64,000 bases of DNA from JABFSM01 sp963762545 (GCA_963762545.1 CAVXLC010000003.1:496001-560000); one strand, 5' to 3'. Shown: positions 25,047 through 34,459, counted from the first letter of the stretch. Notes: generated from the letters alone by a model not told the origin. Translations and numbers: made by a program.

Positions 25047-27419
25047 TCACTCTCTGCTCTTGAGAACGGCCACGAGGTCCAGCCGGTTGAGCCGACGGCG
25101 GACCAGCAGCGCGGAGGCCACGGCGGCCGCCAGGACGACGGCCACCGCGAAGGCATAGGTACTCGCGCTGATGACCAGGGGAATCCGGAAGAGCTCCCAC
25201 TGATAGAGCCCCGATAGCATGGCGCAGAATCCGTATCCCAGCGCCAGGCCGGCGGCGATTCCGAACGCGGTGAGAAGGCTCTGCTCGCCCAGCAGCATCC
25301 GGGCGACCTCGCCCCGGGTGAAGCCCAGCACCCGGAGGCTCGCCAGCTCCCGGGCGCGCTCGGAGAGCGCGATGCGGGCCGAGTTATAGACCATCGCCAC
25401 GGCGAGCGAGCCCGCGAACCCGATCAGGACCGTGGTGACCATGCCGATGCTCTCCCCCAGCGTCGCGGTAAAGCTCTCGAGGGAAGCATCCCGGTTGGCC
25501 ACGCCGGCGACCCCCGGAAGTCGCTTGAGCCGGGCGTTGAGGGCCGGCGCTGCCCGGGGGTCGATGCTGAGGAATGCCCCCGAGACCGCCGGGCCTTCCC
25601 CGATCAGGCGTCCGAGCGCGCCCTCGTCCATATATGCGGAGAGGCCCAGGAGCTCGTCCACCGTGCCGGCCACGGCCACCCGACGGGTCACCCGCCGCCC
25701 CTCCAGGACCTCGACCGTCAACGTGTCGCCCGGCACGACCTCGAGGATCTGGGCGAGCTTCGCGGTGAGCAGGACTCCTTCCCTCGGCAGGTCCACCGGG
25801 ACCAGCCTCCGATCGAGGAGGCGGTGGAGCTCACCGGTGCTGGTGAGTCCGAGAATGGCGGTTCGGCGGGAGCGGTGAGCCGCCCGCAGGCGGGCCGGCA
25901 CGCTGCGGAATGGCTCAGCACGGAACACACCGGGGAGCCGTTCCAGCTCGAATCGGACCGAGGCGGGGCGCGGCGCGGAAAACGTCACCGAGAGATTCTC
26001 CCGCTGCACGTGCCGGAATTGCACATCACCGAGATAGCCGATGGCGTCGACGAAGAAGCGCCCGACCAGCAGAATCGACGCCGCCGAGGCGATCCCCAGC
26101 ATCGAGAGTCCGGCCTTGATCGGGTGCCGGGTCAGGCTCCGGGCCACCATCCGGGCCGGTACTCCGAGATGTCGCTCGAGGCCGAGGCGTTCCAGCAGGC
26201 CGGCCCGGAATCGGGCCGGCGGCTCGGGCTGCATCGCCACCGCGGCCGGGAGCCGGACCACCCGCCACACCGCCCCCGTCGCCCCCACAACCGCGGCGAT
26301 GAGGGTGGTGCCCAGGGCGATCGCGAGCGCGGTGACATCGAGCCGGAACAGGAAGGCCGGAAAGCGGTAGAACCGGGCATAGTTCGCGTTCACTTCGCCG
26401 GCCAGCCAGAAGCCCACCCCGATGCCCACGATCGCCCCAGCCAGGAGCGCCGCCAGCGCGAGCTTGAGGTAGTGACGGCCCACGGCCCAGGCGGGGAATC
26501 CGAAGGCCTTGAGCGCCCCGATCTGCTCGCGCTCCACGTTCACCAGCCGGCCCAGGACCACGTTGATGAGAAAGGCGGCGATGGCGAGAAAAATCGCGGG
26601 GATCACGGTGCCCGAGACCCGGTTCTGCGAGATCTCGTCGTTGATGAAGCGGGCGGAGACCTGATCGGCACGGCCGTAGGCGCCGAGACTTCCGTAGGAG
26701 GCCAGAAGCGCGTCGGCCCTCCGGATCACGTCCGCCGGCGCTGTCCCCGGCGTGAGCTGGAACGTGGCGTCGTTGAAGGCGCCGACCATGTCGAACGCCG
26801 ACGCGAGCGCGTCCCGGCTCATCCAGAGCACGCCGAAGCGGCGGTTGTCCGGGAAGAGGCCCCCTGCGACGATCTCGTAGATGTACTCCGGACTGATCGC
26901 GATGCCCACCATTCGCAGGCGCTGCCAGCGCCCGTTGATCACGGCCCCCAGCGTGTCGTCCAGTCGCAGCCGGTTCGCGGAGGCAAACGCTTCGCTGACA
27001 ATCGCCTCGTCCCGACGACCCGGCTCCAGCCAGCGACCGCTCCGGAGGTGCAGGTCGTTGAGGATCGGACGGCCGCGCTCCGGCACCGAGATCAGGAGCC
27101 CGGTGGCGGGCTCCGCCAGGCCGGGCACGTCGAGCGTCACCGGCCGCACGATTCGGGTGTCCACCGCGGCGACGCCCGGGATCGCGGCGAGGCGGGGGCG
27201 CAGCTCCTCGGGGGCGCGCTTGAGCGACACGAAGACGTCGGCGAAGCGGTACTCCCGGTAGTAGGCCTCCCGGGATGCCAGCAACGAGGTGTAGGACGTT
27301 CGCGTGGTCATCACGACGGCCACGCCACAGGCCACGACCAGCGCGACGGCCGCGAGCTGGCCCCGCAGGTGCCAGAGATCCCGCACCAGCTTCCGGTCCA
27401 GCATCCGAAGCCCGCTCAC
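25047..27419 (-). CDS. ABC transporter permease, FtsX/MacB type
   Basis: The protein has about 790 residues. It has an N-terminal helix ('AAVALVVACGVAVVM'), a large extracytoplasmic domain, and two FtsX-type permease blocks. The first block is near 275-410 ('INVVLGRLVNVEREQIGALK'), the second at the C terminus ('ARELASLRVLGFTRGEVARM'). This doubled FtsX layout occurs in lipoprotein- or lipid-mobilising and macrolide-type exporters. GTG 27419 overlaps the ATPase stop (GTGA); ATG 27404 is an alternative. The open frame continues far upstream through the ATPase gene, but only in shadow sequence. Confidence 0.88.
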   Translation of the reverse strand: MSGLRMLDRKLVRDLWHLRGQLAAVALVVACGVAVVMTTRTSYTSLLASREAYYREYRFADVFVSLKRAPEELRPRLAAIPGVAAVDTRIVRPVTLDVPGLAEPATGLLISVPERGRPILNDLHLRSGRWLEPGRRDEAIVSEAFASANRLRLDDTLGAVINGRWQRLRMVGIAISPEYIYEIVAGGLFPDNRRFGVLWMSRDALASAFDMVGAFNDATFQLTPGTAPADVIRRADALLASYGSLGAYGRADQVSARFINDEISQNRVSGTVIPAIFLAIAAFLINVVLGRLVNVEREQIGALKAFGFPAWAVGRHYLKLALAALLAGAIVGIGVGFWLAGEVNANYARFYRFPAFLFRLDVTALAIALGTTLIAAVVGATGAVWRVVRLPAAVAMQPEPPARFRAGLLERLGLERHLGVPARMVARSLTRHPIKAGLSMLGIASAASILLVGRFFVDAIGYLGDVQFRHVQRENLSVTFSAPRPASVRFELERLPGVFRAEPFRSVPARLRAAHRSRRTAILGLTSTGELHRLLDRRLVPVDLPREGVLLTAKLAQILEVVPGDTLTVEVLEGRRVTRRVAVAGTVDELLGLSAYMDEGALGRLIGEGPAVSGAFLSIDPRAAPALNARLKRLPGVAGVANRDASLESFTATLGESIGMVTTVLIGFAGSLAVAMVYNSARIALSERARELASLRVLGFTRGEVARMLLGEQSLLTAFGIAAGLALGYGFCAMLSGLYQWELFRIPLVISASTYAFAVAVVLAAAVASALLVRRRLNRLDLVAVLKSRE

Positions 27420-28174
27420 CAGGACAGCTCGTCGGGCCGGGCCCGCTTCAGGTTGCGCCGGATGTCCACGATGGCGCCGCTGCGCAGCCGCACCACCCGG
27501 TCGGCCATGCCGGCGACGCTCGCGTTGTGGGTGATGATCGCGATAGTGGTCCCGAGCTCGCGGTTGACGCGGTCCAGCACTTCGAGCACCAGCTTGCCGG
27601 TCTCGAAGTCCAGCGCGCCGGTCGGCTCGTCGCAGAGCAGCGCATCCGGCCGCTTGGCCACCGCGCGGGCGATGGCGACGCGCTGCTGCTCGCCGCCCGA
27701 GAGCTGCGCCGGAAAATGGTCGAGCCGCTGCTCCAGGCCGACGAGTCGGAGCGCCTCGACCGGATCCATGGGCCGGGCCGACAACTCGGTTACCAGGGCC
27801 ACGTTCTCTCGGGCGGTCAGGCTCGGAATCAGGTTGTAGAACTGGAACACAAAGCCGACATGCTCGCGCCGGAAGCGGGTCAGCTCGCGCTCGCTCGCGG
27901 CGGTGAGGTCGTGATCGAAGAATCGCACCGTGCCCGCCGTCGGCACGTCCAGCCCGCCGAGAATATTCAGCAGTGTCGACTTGCCGCTGCCGGAGGGGCC
28001 GAGAATGACGACCAATTCGCCCCGGTACAGGTCGAGATCGACGGCCCGAAGGGCGTGGACCTCGATGTCTCCCATCCGGTAGACCTTGGCCAGGCCTCGG
28101 GCCCGGAATACCGCCTCGGGCTCCGGCTCGGCGACTGGTGGCGCGGCAGTGGTTGCCCCTGGCGATGCCGTCAT
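27416..28174 (-). CDS. ABC transporter ATP-binding protein, MacB/LolD type
   Basis: The 252-residue ABC ATPase has 'VYRMGDIEVHALRAVDLDL' typical of the MacB/LolD class. Walker A is 'LGPSGSGKSTLLNILGGLD', the signature is 'LSGGEQQRVAIARAVAKRP', Walker B is 'ALLCDEPTGALD' and the H-loop is 'IITHNASVA'. ATG 28174 follows a GGGAGG site. It powers the downstream permease and adaptor. Promoter J lies immediately upstream, back to back with promoter K. Confidence 0.9.
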   Translation of the reverse strand: MTASPGATTAAPPVAEPEPEAVFRARGLAKVYRMGDIEVHALRAVDLDLYRGELVVILGPSGSGKSTLLNILGGLDVPTAGTVRFFDHDLTAASERELTRFRREHVGFVFQFYNLIPSLTARENVALVTELSARPMDPVEALRLVGLEQRLDHFPAQLSGGEQQRVAIARAVAKRPDALLCDEPTGALDFETGKLVLEVLDRVNRELGTTIAIITHNASVAGMADRVVRLRSGAIVDIRRNLKRARPDELSW

Positions 28175-28190
28175 GGAGCCCTCCCAACGG

Positions 28191-28234
28191 ATTCTAGACC
28201 TCCCGGGGTGGCGCCGGGCTGAAAGAAGTCTGAA
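28191..28234 (-). promoter_or_regulatory. PHO-box-like promoter J (ABC exporter)
   Basis: TTCAG (28234), TTCAG (28223) and a degenerate GCCAC (28212) on the minus strand keep the 11-bp phase. TAGAAT at 28196-28191 is 16 bp from the start of the third site, so the spacing is conserved even where the third half-site has drifted. Confidence 0.65.
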
Positions 28235-28240
28235 GACCGG

Positions 28241-28283
28241 TTCATGGAAGGCGCGGGGTGGCTTCATGCCGCCGCTCTAGATT
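28241..28283 (+). promoter_or_regulatory. PHO-box-like promoter K (L,D-transpeptidase operon)
   Basis: TTCAT at 28241 and TTCAT at 28263 are 22 bp (two turns) apart, with a weak site between. TAGATT at 28278-28283 is the -10. The predicted transcript would begin only a few bases before the ATG at 28294. Confidence 0.55.
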
Positions 28284-28293
28284 CGGATTCACC

Positions 28294-29469
28294 ATGCCAA
28301 ATCCACCACGGGCTCCCGTCCTCGGTCCGAGGTTCCTGTCGTTGCCTATCCTGGGGCTCGGCTGTCTGATCGTGCTCCTGCCGGGGTTCCCGGCGACAAG
28401 GGAGACGCGAGATCCGCAGGCCGGGAGCGGCCCGGTCCAGGCGCTGGAGGCCGCTCTCGCGCGATACCAGGACCTCGTGACCCGGGGAGGCTGGCGAATC
28501 GTGGACAGCGGGGCGGCGCTCAAGCCCTTGACCGCAGACCCTCGCGTCCCCGCGCTTCGCGAACGGCTGGTCGCCGAGGGGTATCCCGCCGGAGCCACGC
28601 CGCCGGATTCCGGGCTCTACGACAGCGGGCTGGAAGCCTCGGTGCGGCGCTTTCAGTCGCTGCATGGACTCGAGGAGGACGGCATTGTCGGTCCCGCGAC
28701 GCTCGAGGCGCTCAACGTGACGGCGGAAGCCCGGGTCCGGCAGATCGCCAGCAATCTGGAGCGGCGGCGCGCCATAGCCGATTCGCTGGGTGACCGCTAC
28801 ATCCTGGAGAACAGCGCCGCCTTCATGCTCGAGGTGGTGGACAGCGGGCGGGTGATCATGCGGCTGCGCACCATCGTGGGTCGCCCCGACTGGCCCACTC
28901 CCGTGGTGAGCTCACGAATCACCGAGCTGATCTTCCGGCCGCTCTGGAGAGTGCCGCGGTCCATCGCGGTCGAGGAGGTCCTCCGCCTGGTTCGCCGGGA
29001 TTCCAGCTATCTCCGGAGAAACGCGATGGGGGTCTTCCGCAACTCCGCCGACGGCTACGGCGACGAGGTGAACCCGGACAGCGTCGACTGGTCCAGGGTA
29101 ACTCGGCGGAACTTCGTCTATCAATTCGTGCAGGAACCCGGGCCGAGCAATCCGCTGGGCGGTGTGAAGTTCGTTCTGCGCACGCCCTTCGATGTCTATC
29201 TCCATGGCACGTCGGCCCCGGGGCTGTTCGATCGGCGGAGACGGACGCTCAGTCACGGCTGCGTCCGGGTCGACGAGGTGGAGCGGCTGGCGTCGTACCT
29301 GCTGCCCGCCTGGTCAATGGACTCCATTCGCGCGGCCATGACGACGGGACGGGAGCGGTCCGTGGGGCTGGAGGCGCCGATTCCGGTGCATCTCGTCTAC
29401 TGGACCGCCTGGAGTGAAGGCGACGGGCCGATGGCCTTTCGCGACGACGTGTACCATCTCGACCGATAG
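28294..29469 (+). CDS. L,D-transpeptidase (YcbB-like) with peptidoglycan-binding domain
   Basis: The 391-residue protein starts with a membrane/signal segment ('FLSLPILGLGCLIVLLPGF'). A PGBD-like domain follows near 105-140 ('SVRRFQSLHGLEEDGIVG'). The YkuD catalytic domain holds 'YLHGTSAPGLF' and the nucleophile motif 'LSHGCVRVDEVE', with Cys near residue 325. The arrangement and length match YcbB/LdtD-type enzymes, which form 3-3 crosslinks in peptidoglycan and are associated with stress-hardened walls. It is followed 8 bp later by the PCMT/esterase fusion. Confidence 0.9.
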   Translation: MPNPPRAPVLGPRFLSLPILGLGCLIVLLPGFPATRETRDPQAGSGPVQALEAALARYQDLVTRGGWRIVDSGAALKPLTADPRVPALRERLVAEGYPAGATPPDSGLYDSGLEASVRRFQSLHGLEEDGIVGPATLEALNVTAEARVRQIASNLERRRAIADSLGDRYILENSAAFMLEVVDSGRVIMRLRTIVGRPDWPTPVVSSRITELIFRPLWRVPRSIAVEEVLRLVRRDSSYLRRNAMGVFRNSADGYGDEVNPDSVDWSRVTRRNFVYQFVQEPGPSNPLGGVKFVLRTPFDVYLHGTSAPGLFDRRRRTLSHGCVRVDEVERLASYLLPAWSMDSIRAAMTTGRERSVGLEAPIPVHLVYWTAWSEGDGPMAFRDDVYHLDR

Positions 29470-29477
29470 GAGCTGCC

Positions 29478-31481
29478 ATGTCGAACTCCCCCCTGTCTCG
29501 CGAGCGCATGGTCGTGCACCAGATCGCCGCGCGGGGCGTCAACGACCCGGCCGTGCTCGGCGCGATGCGCGCGGTTCCCCGCGAATCCTTCGTTCCCCCC
29601 GCCATGGCGGAGTTCGCCTACGAGGATTCTCCCCTCCCCATTGAGGAGGGGCAGACGATCTCCCAGCCCTACATCGTTGCCCTCATGACCGAGGCCCTGC
29701 GGGCGGGTCCGGGGGACCGGGTGCTCGAAATCGGCACCGGTTCCGGGTATGCCGCGGCGGTGCTCTCGCGGGTGGTGAAGGAGGTGTACACCATCGAGCG
29801 CCACGAGCCCCTGGCGCGCGTCGCCGAGGAGCGTTTTCGTCGGCTCGGCTATCGCAACGTTCACGTCCTGGTCGGCGACGGCACCTTGGGATGGCCGGAG
29901 CAGGCGCCGTTCGATGCCATCGTTGCAACCGCCGGCGGACTCGAGGCACCCCCCGCCCTGCTGGCGCAGCTCAAGGTGGGCGGCCGGATGGTCATACCCC
30001 TCGGCCCGACCCCTCGCCAGCAGGAGCTGCTGCGGATCACCCGGTCCGGACCGACGCGGTACGATCGCGAGGAGCTGGGGCGGGTGCAGTTCGTCCCGCT
30101 GATCGGCGCGGCCGGGTGGGGTGAGAGCGAGGCGCTGCCGGCGGTTCCCCTGGCGCGCGCGGCGGCGCTGGGCGGATCTCCCCCGGTCGTCCGGCTGCTC
30201 CGGGAAGTCGCCGAGCGGGTCCTCGACATCGAGGCCGCGCCGGTGGACGCCCTGCTCGACCGGATAGGTGACGCGCGGATCGTCCTGCTGGGCGAGGCGT
30301 CGCACGGCACGTCGGAGTTCTATCGCATGCGGGCGCGCATTACCCGGGCGCTGATCGAGCGCAAGGGATTCTCGGTCGTGGCCCTCGAAGCGGACTGGCC
30401 CGACGCCTCCAGGGTGGATCGGTATATCCGGGGTCTGCCGCCTTCGGCCGCGGGGTCGGAGGCCTTTGCCAGGTTCCCGACCTGGATGTGGCGCAACACC
30501 GAGTTCGGCGGGTTCGTGGAATGGCTGCGGACCTGGAACGCGGGGCATGCGGAGCCGCGTCAGCGCGTCGCGCTGCGCGGGCTGGATCTCTACAGCCTCT
30601 ATACCTCCATCGAAGCCGTGCTGTCGTACCTCGACCGCGTGGACCCCGAGTCGGCCACCGTCGCCCGCGAACGCTACGGTTGCCTGACGCCCTGGCAGCG
30701 CGATCCCGCCACCTACGGCCGCCTGGCGATCTCCGGCCGGTACCGGTCATGCGAAGAACCGGCGGTCCAGATGCTGCGCGACCTGCTCGCGCGGAGGCTC
30801 GACTACTCCCGGCTCGACGGCGAGCAGTACTTCGACGCGGCCCAGAATGCGCGGCTGGTGACGGATGCCGAGCGCTACTATCGGCGGATGTACTACGGAT
30901 CGGTGGAATCCTGGAACCTGCGGGACACTCATATGTTCGAAACCCTGCAGCGGCTCCTCGACTACTCGGGCCCCGAATCCCGCATCGTGGTGTGGGAGCA
31001 CAACTCCCACATCGGGGACGCGTCGGCGACCGAGCTGGGCGCGATGGGAGAGTACAACGTGGGACAGCTCTGCCGGCAGCAGTACGGGGAGTCGGCCTAC
31101 CTCCTCGGGTTCGGGACCGATCACGGGACGGTGGCGGCGGCATCCGACTGGGATGGCCCGATGCAGCGGATGCAGGTTCGGCCGGCCCATCCCACCAGCT
31201 ACGAGTCGCTCTGTCACGAGACCGGCATCCTGGGATTCCTGCTGCCGCTCCGGATCCCGGCCCGGGAAGCGGTGCGGGACGAGCTGTCCGCCCCGCGGCT
31301 GGAGCGAGCGATCGGGGTGATCTACCGGCCGGACACCGAGCTCCAGAGCCATTACTTCGAAGCCGAGCTGCCCCGGCAATTCGACGAGTACTGCTGGTTC
31401 GATGAGACCTCCGCCGTCACGGCGATGCCGCGGCAGGCCCGGGCGCCTGGCATGCCGGAAACCTATCCGTTCGGCGTCTGA
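29478..31481 (+). CDS. Protein-L-isoaspartate methyltransferase / erythromycin-esterase fusion
   Basis: The 667-residue protein fuses two enzymes. Residues 1-210 are a PCMT domain with 'RGVNDPAVLGAMRAVPRE', the SAM site 'VLEIGTGSGYAAAVLS' and 'DAIVATAGG'. It repairs isoaspartyl residues with S-adenosylmethionine. Residues 240-660 are an EreA/B-type domain with 'LLGEASHGTSEFYRMRA', 'ALEADWPDA' and 'VWEHNSHIGDA', keeping the histidines and glutamates of that family. Erythromycin hydrolysis need not be the real activity. The ORF is continuous, so the fusion is not an annotation artefact. Confidence 0.9.
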   Translation: MSNSPLSRERMVVHQIAARGVNDPAVLGAMRAVPRESFVPPAMAEFAYEDSPLPIEEGQTISQPYIVALMTEALRAGPGDRVLEIGTGSGYAAAVLSRVVKEVYTIERHEPLARVAEERFRRLGYRNVHVLVGDGTLGWPEQAPFDAIVATAGGLEAPPALLAQLKVGGRMVIPLGPTPRQQELLRITRSGPTRYDREELGRVQFVPLIGAAGWGESEALPAVPLARAAALGGSPPVVRLLREVAERVLDIEAAPVDALLDRIGDARIVLLGEASHGTSEFYRMRARITRALIERKGFSVVALEADWPDASRVDRYIRGLPPSAAGSEAFARFPTWMWRNTEFGGFVEWLRTWNAGHAEPRQRVALRGLDLYSLYTSIEAVLSYLDRVDPESATVARERYGCLTPWQRDPATYGRLAISGRYRSCEEPAVQMLRDLLARRLDYSRLDGEQYFDAAQNARLVTDAERYYRRMYYGSVESWNLRDTHMFETLQRLLDYSGPESRIVVWEHNSHIGDASATELGAMGEYNVGQLCRQQYGESAYLLGFGTDHGTVAAASDWDGPMQRMQVRPAHPTSYESLCHETGILGFLLPLRIPAREAVRDELSAPRLERAIGVIYRPDTELQSHYFEAELPRQFDEYCWFDETSAVTAMPRQARAPGMPETYPFGV

Positions 31482-31487
31482 GGGCCG

Positions 31488-32396
31488 ATGCGACGCGACG
31501 TGGAATTCGTGCTCGCCCGCCTGGACTGGATGCGCGAACGGCGAATCTGGCCCAACGGCCTTCGATATCTCTGGACCGACGCCTTCGGGGTAGTGCTCCT
31601 GCTCTCGCTGCACCGCGCCCTGGGCGGAGATACCTGGCTGGAGCAGGCCGAGGCCGTGGTGGCGGAGGTCGACCGGGTGCTGGGCCGCCCGCGCGGGTAC
31701 CGGATCGGCGAGGCACCGGATCGCGACGGGCAGTACTTCCATTACCTGGCGATGTGGCTCTTTGCGCTCTGGCGCCTGTCGGAATTCCGGCCGGGGTACC
31801 GTGCCCGCGCCGTGGGCCTGGTCCGGGACATTCATCCGGCCTTCTGCGTCCCCGGCCACGGGGTGCTCTGGAAGATGCGGGAGGACCTGAGCGGACCCTA
31901 CCCCGGTTACGGGTTCGGCGCCCTCGACCCGTTTCATGCCGCCGTGGTGTATCGCCTGATCGACCCCGTGGGCCTGGCGTCGGAGATCGCGGACATGGAA
32001 TCGCTGGCCGAGGCGAGCAGCCCTCGGCTCTTCATCACGCAGGACCTCGGGCTGGGGATGATGCTATGGCTCAGCCATTTCCCGACGACCCGTCCCTGGG
32101 CCCGGGTCCAGCGGGAGCGCGCCCTGCCGACGCTCGACCGGATGTGGGTCGACCCGCCGGGCTACTTCTGTCGCGGTCCGGGGCAGCGGGAGACCCACTT
32201 CGCCTTCACCAACTATGGCGTGGCGGTGGGATTGCAGGCGGTGGGCGCCTGGCCCGAGCGGGTGACCCGGCTCAACGACTATTTCGACACCTATCGTTCC
32301 CACGATCAGTACGACACCGACGCCATTACGCACGTCATGGCCTGCAGTGCCCGGCTTCCGGGACTCTGGTTGGCCCGCGATCCCGGCGTCGCGTGA
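31488..32396 (+). CDS. Uncharacterised protein, possible alpha/alpha-toroid fold
   Basis: I do not recognise this 302-residue protein. It starts 6 bp after the fusion gene. It is rich in Trp, Tyr and His and shows regularly spaced helices ('LWTDAFGVVLLLSLHRALGG', 'YFHYLAMWLFALWRLSEF', 'THFAFTNYGVAVGLQAVG'). These resemble the inner helices of six-hairpin glycosidase-like barrels. There is no signal peptide or membrane segment. A glycosidase or epimerase relation is only a guess from the helical pattern. Confidence 0.75.
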   Translation: MRRDVEFVLARLDWMRERRIWPNGLRYLWTDAFGVVLLLSLHRALGGDTWLEQAEAVVAEVDRVLGRPRGYRIGEAPDRDGQYFHYLAMWLFALWRLSEFRPGYRARAVGLVRDIHPAFCVPGHGVLWKMREDLSGPYPGYGFGALDPFHAAVVYRLIDPVGLASEIADMESLAEASSPRLFITQDLGLGMMLWLSHFPTTRPWARVQRERALPTLDRMWVDPPGYFCRGPGQRETHFAFTNYGVAVGLQAVGAWPERVTRLNDYFDTYRSHDQYDTDAITHVMACSARLPGLWLARDPGVA

Positions 32397-32418
32397 GGCC
32401 GGGCCGCTCCGCCCGCGG

Positions 32419-33984
32419 CTAGGGGCGCGCGCCGAACGCCGGCGTGAGGCCCAGCCAGTGGAACCAGGTTGCCCCGGCCAGGATGAGGAGCAGGAATCCG
32501 AAGGTGCAGACGGTCAGGCCGTATTTGAGATTGTCCTTGACCGAGTACTGGTTGGTACCGAAGAGAATCACATTGGGCTTCCCGCTGATCGGGAGCCCGA
32601 TCACCCAGTCGATCGTGAAGGCGGCCGGGAGCGCCAGACTGGCGGGGTCCCAGCCCAGTCTCCGGGCCAGCAGGATGATGGCTGGAATCATGATCACGGT
32701 CCGGACCGTCTTCGAGGTCGAGAGCAGGTGGCTGTACAACATGATCCCCACCACCACGGCATAGGTCCACCCGAACGACACTCCATCAAGGCGGATCCCG
32801 CCGAAGAATCGCGTCACGGCCCAGCCGGCGGCGCCGGTGGCGTCAAGAGCCAGTCCGCCGGCGTAGGCGCCCGCGCTGAAGATCATCAGGTGCCAGGGGA
32901 TGTCGGTGTCGCTCCACTCGAGCACCCCTACCCGGGGCAGCAGCGCGATGATCACGCCGATCATGGCCGCGATCGAGGCGCCGAGCTCCAGTCCGAACCA
33001 TCGTTCCTGATAGCGATCGGTGGCCCAGAGAAACAGCACCAGCACGAAGATGGCGATGGCCCGCCACTCGACCCCGGACAAGCGCCCCATCGCGGCCCGT
33101 TCCCGGGCCACCACGTCCATGCCGCCTGGAATGATCGGCACCCGATCGGCGGGCGCCACCGGGAAAATGACCCGGGGCCCCGCGTACCAGGCGAACAACA
33201 CGACAATGACCGCGATGGGCGCCGACGCCACCAGCCAGTCGGTGTAGTACACCTTGTGGCCGCCCAGCGTCTGGATGAACCCCACGGCCATGATGTTGGC
33301 CGCGCTTCCCGTCATCACGGTCGAGGACAGAATGCTGATGCCGGTGAGGTTGAGCAGGAAGAGATTGCGCCCGACATTGGTCGGGTGCTCGGCGGTGGAG
33401 CCGTAGATGGCGGCAACCGCGATCATGAGCGGCAGGGTGAGGGCCGCCCGGGCGGCGGTGGCCGGAATCAGGGGCGCCAGGACCAGCTGCAACAGCACGA
33501 ACGCGCCGAGCGCCCAGGAGGCGCGCCGGCCGAACTTGAGGATGAGGGTGAGGGCCAGGCGCTTGGCGAGGCGCGTCTTGACCAGCATGGCGCTCAGGAT
33601 GAAGGCCATGACGTTGAGCCAGATCACGTCCAGGCCCAGCACACCGAGGACCTTGTCCGGCGCCCAGGCCTGCTGCACCACCAGCAGCACCATGAGCACC
33701 AGCGACGTGACGTAGGTCGGCACCGGCTCCGTGACCCACCAGACCAGCGCCAGGGCAAACGCCGCCACGGCCGCTTGGCCCGCCGGGCTCAGCCCCTCGG
33801 GCGGCGTCGGCAACCGCAGCACCAGAAACAGCGCGACGCCGACCGGACCGCCGAGCCGCCGCATCCACAAGTCCAGACGGCTGGCAGGGCGATGCGGCTG
33901 GGAGGAGAGCACCATCCGGTCCATGGCCAGCAGTCCGGCCAGGTCCGGCTCACCCCCGGCGTCCTGCTTCACCTCAGCCGGCAT
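32419..33984 (-). CDS. DASS-family anion/dicarboxylate symporter
   Basis: The 521-residue protein has about twelve membrane helices. Its SLC13/DASS-type motifs include 'WWVTEPVPTYVTSLVLMVLL', 'TSKTVRTVIMIPAIILLARR', 'ATAARAALTLPLMIAVAAIY' and 'GKPNVILFGTNQY'. Members carry di- or tricarboxylates, sulfate or phosphate with Na+ or H+. The substrate is not predictable here, but the operon also encodes a phosphate-selective-type porin. It overlaps the CYTH gene by 11 bp. Confidence 0.87.
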   Translation of the reverse strand: MPAEVKQDAGGEPDLAGLLAMDRMVLSSQPHRPASRLDLWMRRLGGPVGVALFLVLRLPTPPEGLSPAGQAAVAAFALALVWWVTEPVPTYVTSLVLMVLLVVQQAWAPDKVLGVLGLDVIWLNVMAFILSAMLVKTRLAKRLALTLILKFGRRASWALGAFVLLQLVLAPLIPATAARAALTLPLMIAVAAIYGSTAEHPTNVGRNLFLLNLTGISILSSTVMTGSAANIMAVGFIQTLGGHKVYYTDWLVASAPIAVIVVLFAWYAGPRVIFPVAPADRVPIIPGGMDVVARERAAMGRLSGVEWRAIAIFVLVLFLWATDRYQERWFGLELGASIAAMIGVIIALLPRVGVLEWSDTDIPWHLMIFSAGAYAGGLALDATGAAGWAVTRFFGGIRLDGVSFGWTYAVVVGIMLYSHLLSTSKTVRTVIMIPAIILLARRLGWDPASLALPAAFTIDWVIGLPISGKPNVILFGTNQYSVKDNLKYGLTVCTFGFLLLILAGATWFHWLGLTPAFGARP

Positions 33985-34453
33985 CGGACCAGACCGAGTA
34001 GGGATGCTTGATCAGATTGGAGTTGAAGTAGCGCGGGTCGTCCGACACTTCGCGACCCACCCATTCCGGCAGCGCGACGACGGCGTCCGCCGACGGCAGC
34101 TCGACCTCCGCCATCACCAGGCCGGCATTCTCCCCCGCGAACACGTCGATTTCCCAGACCCGGCCCTCATGCGTCTCGCGGTACCGGACCTTTTCCACCA
34201 GCGGCCGCAGGCAGACTGCATCCAGCATGGCATCGGCATCCGCCATCGGGATGGGGTATTCGAATTCCAGGCGGCTGATTCCCGCCGTCCGGCCCTTGAT
34301 CGTGAGAAAGGCCTTCGGGCCGGCAACGCGAATCCGGACCACCCGGTCCGGATCCGTGGAGAGGTAACCCTGCCGGTAGCGCACGCCACCGGCAGGGTCG
34401 GGTTTCCAGCGTGCCACATTCACCAGGAACTTCCGTTCGATCTCGTGCGCCAT
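33974..34453 (-). CDS. CYTH-domain protein (triphosphatase-like)
   Basis: The 159-residue protein opens with the CYTH signature 'HEIERKFLV' (Glu4, Glu6, Lys8). It continues with alternating charged strands ('VVRIRVAGPKAFLTIKG', 'RLEFEYPIPMAD', 'WEIDVFAGEN', 'VMAEVELPS') that line the tunnel of CYTH enzymes. These metal-dependent enzymes hydrolyse inorganic triphosphate or thiamine triphosphate, or act as class IV adenylyl cyclases; short versions like this are usually triphosphatases. It sits between the porin (6-bp gap) and the symporter. Confidence 0.88.
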   Translation of the reverse strand: MAHEIERKFLVNVARWKPDPAGGVRYRQGYLSTDPDRVVRIRVAGPKAFLTIKGRTAGISRLEFEYPIPMADADAMLDAVCLRPLVEKVRYRETHEGRVWEIDVFAGENAGLVMAEVELPSADAVVALPEWVGREVSDDPRYFNSNLIKHPYSVWSDAG

Positions 34454-34459
34454 GACGCC

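Noticed and set aside
25824..27839. Open frame of 671 codons opposite the ABC permease
   Set aside because: The permease frame has coherent membrane helices; the antisense product is low-complexity charged sequence.
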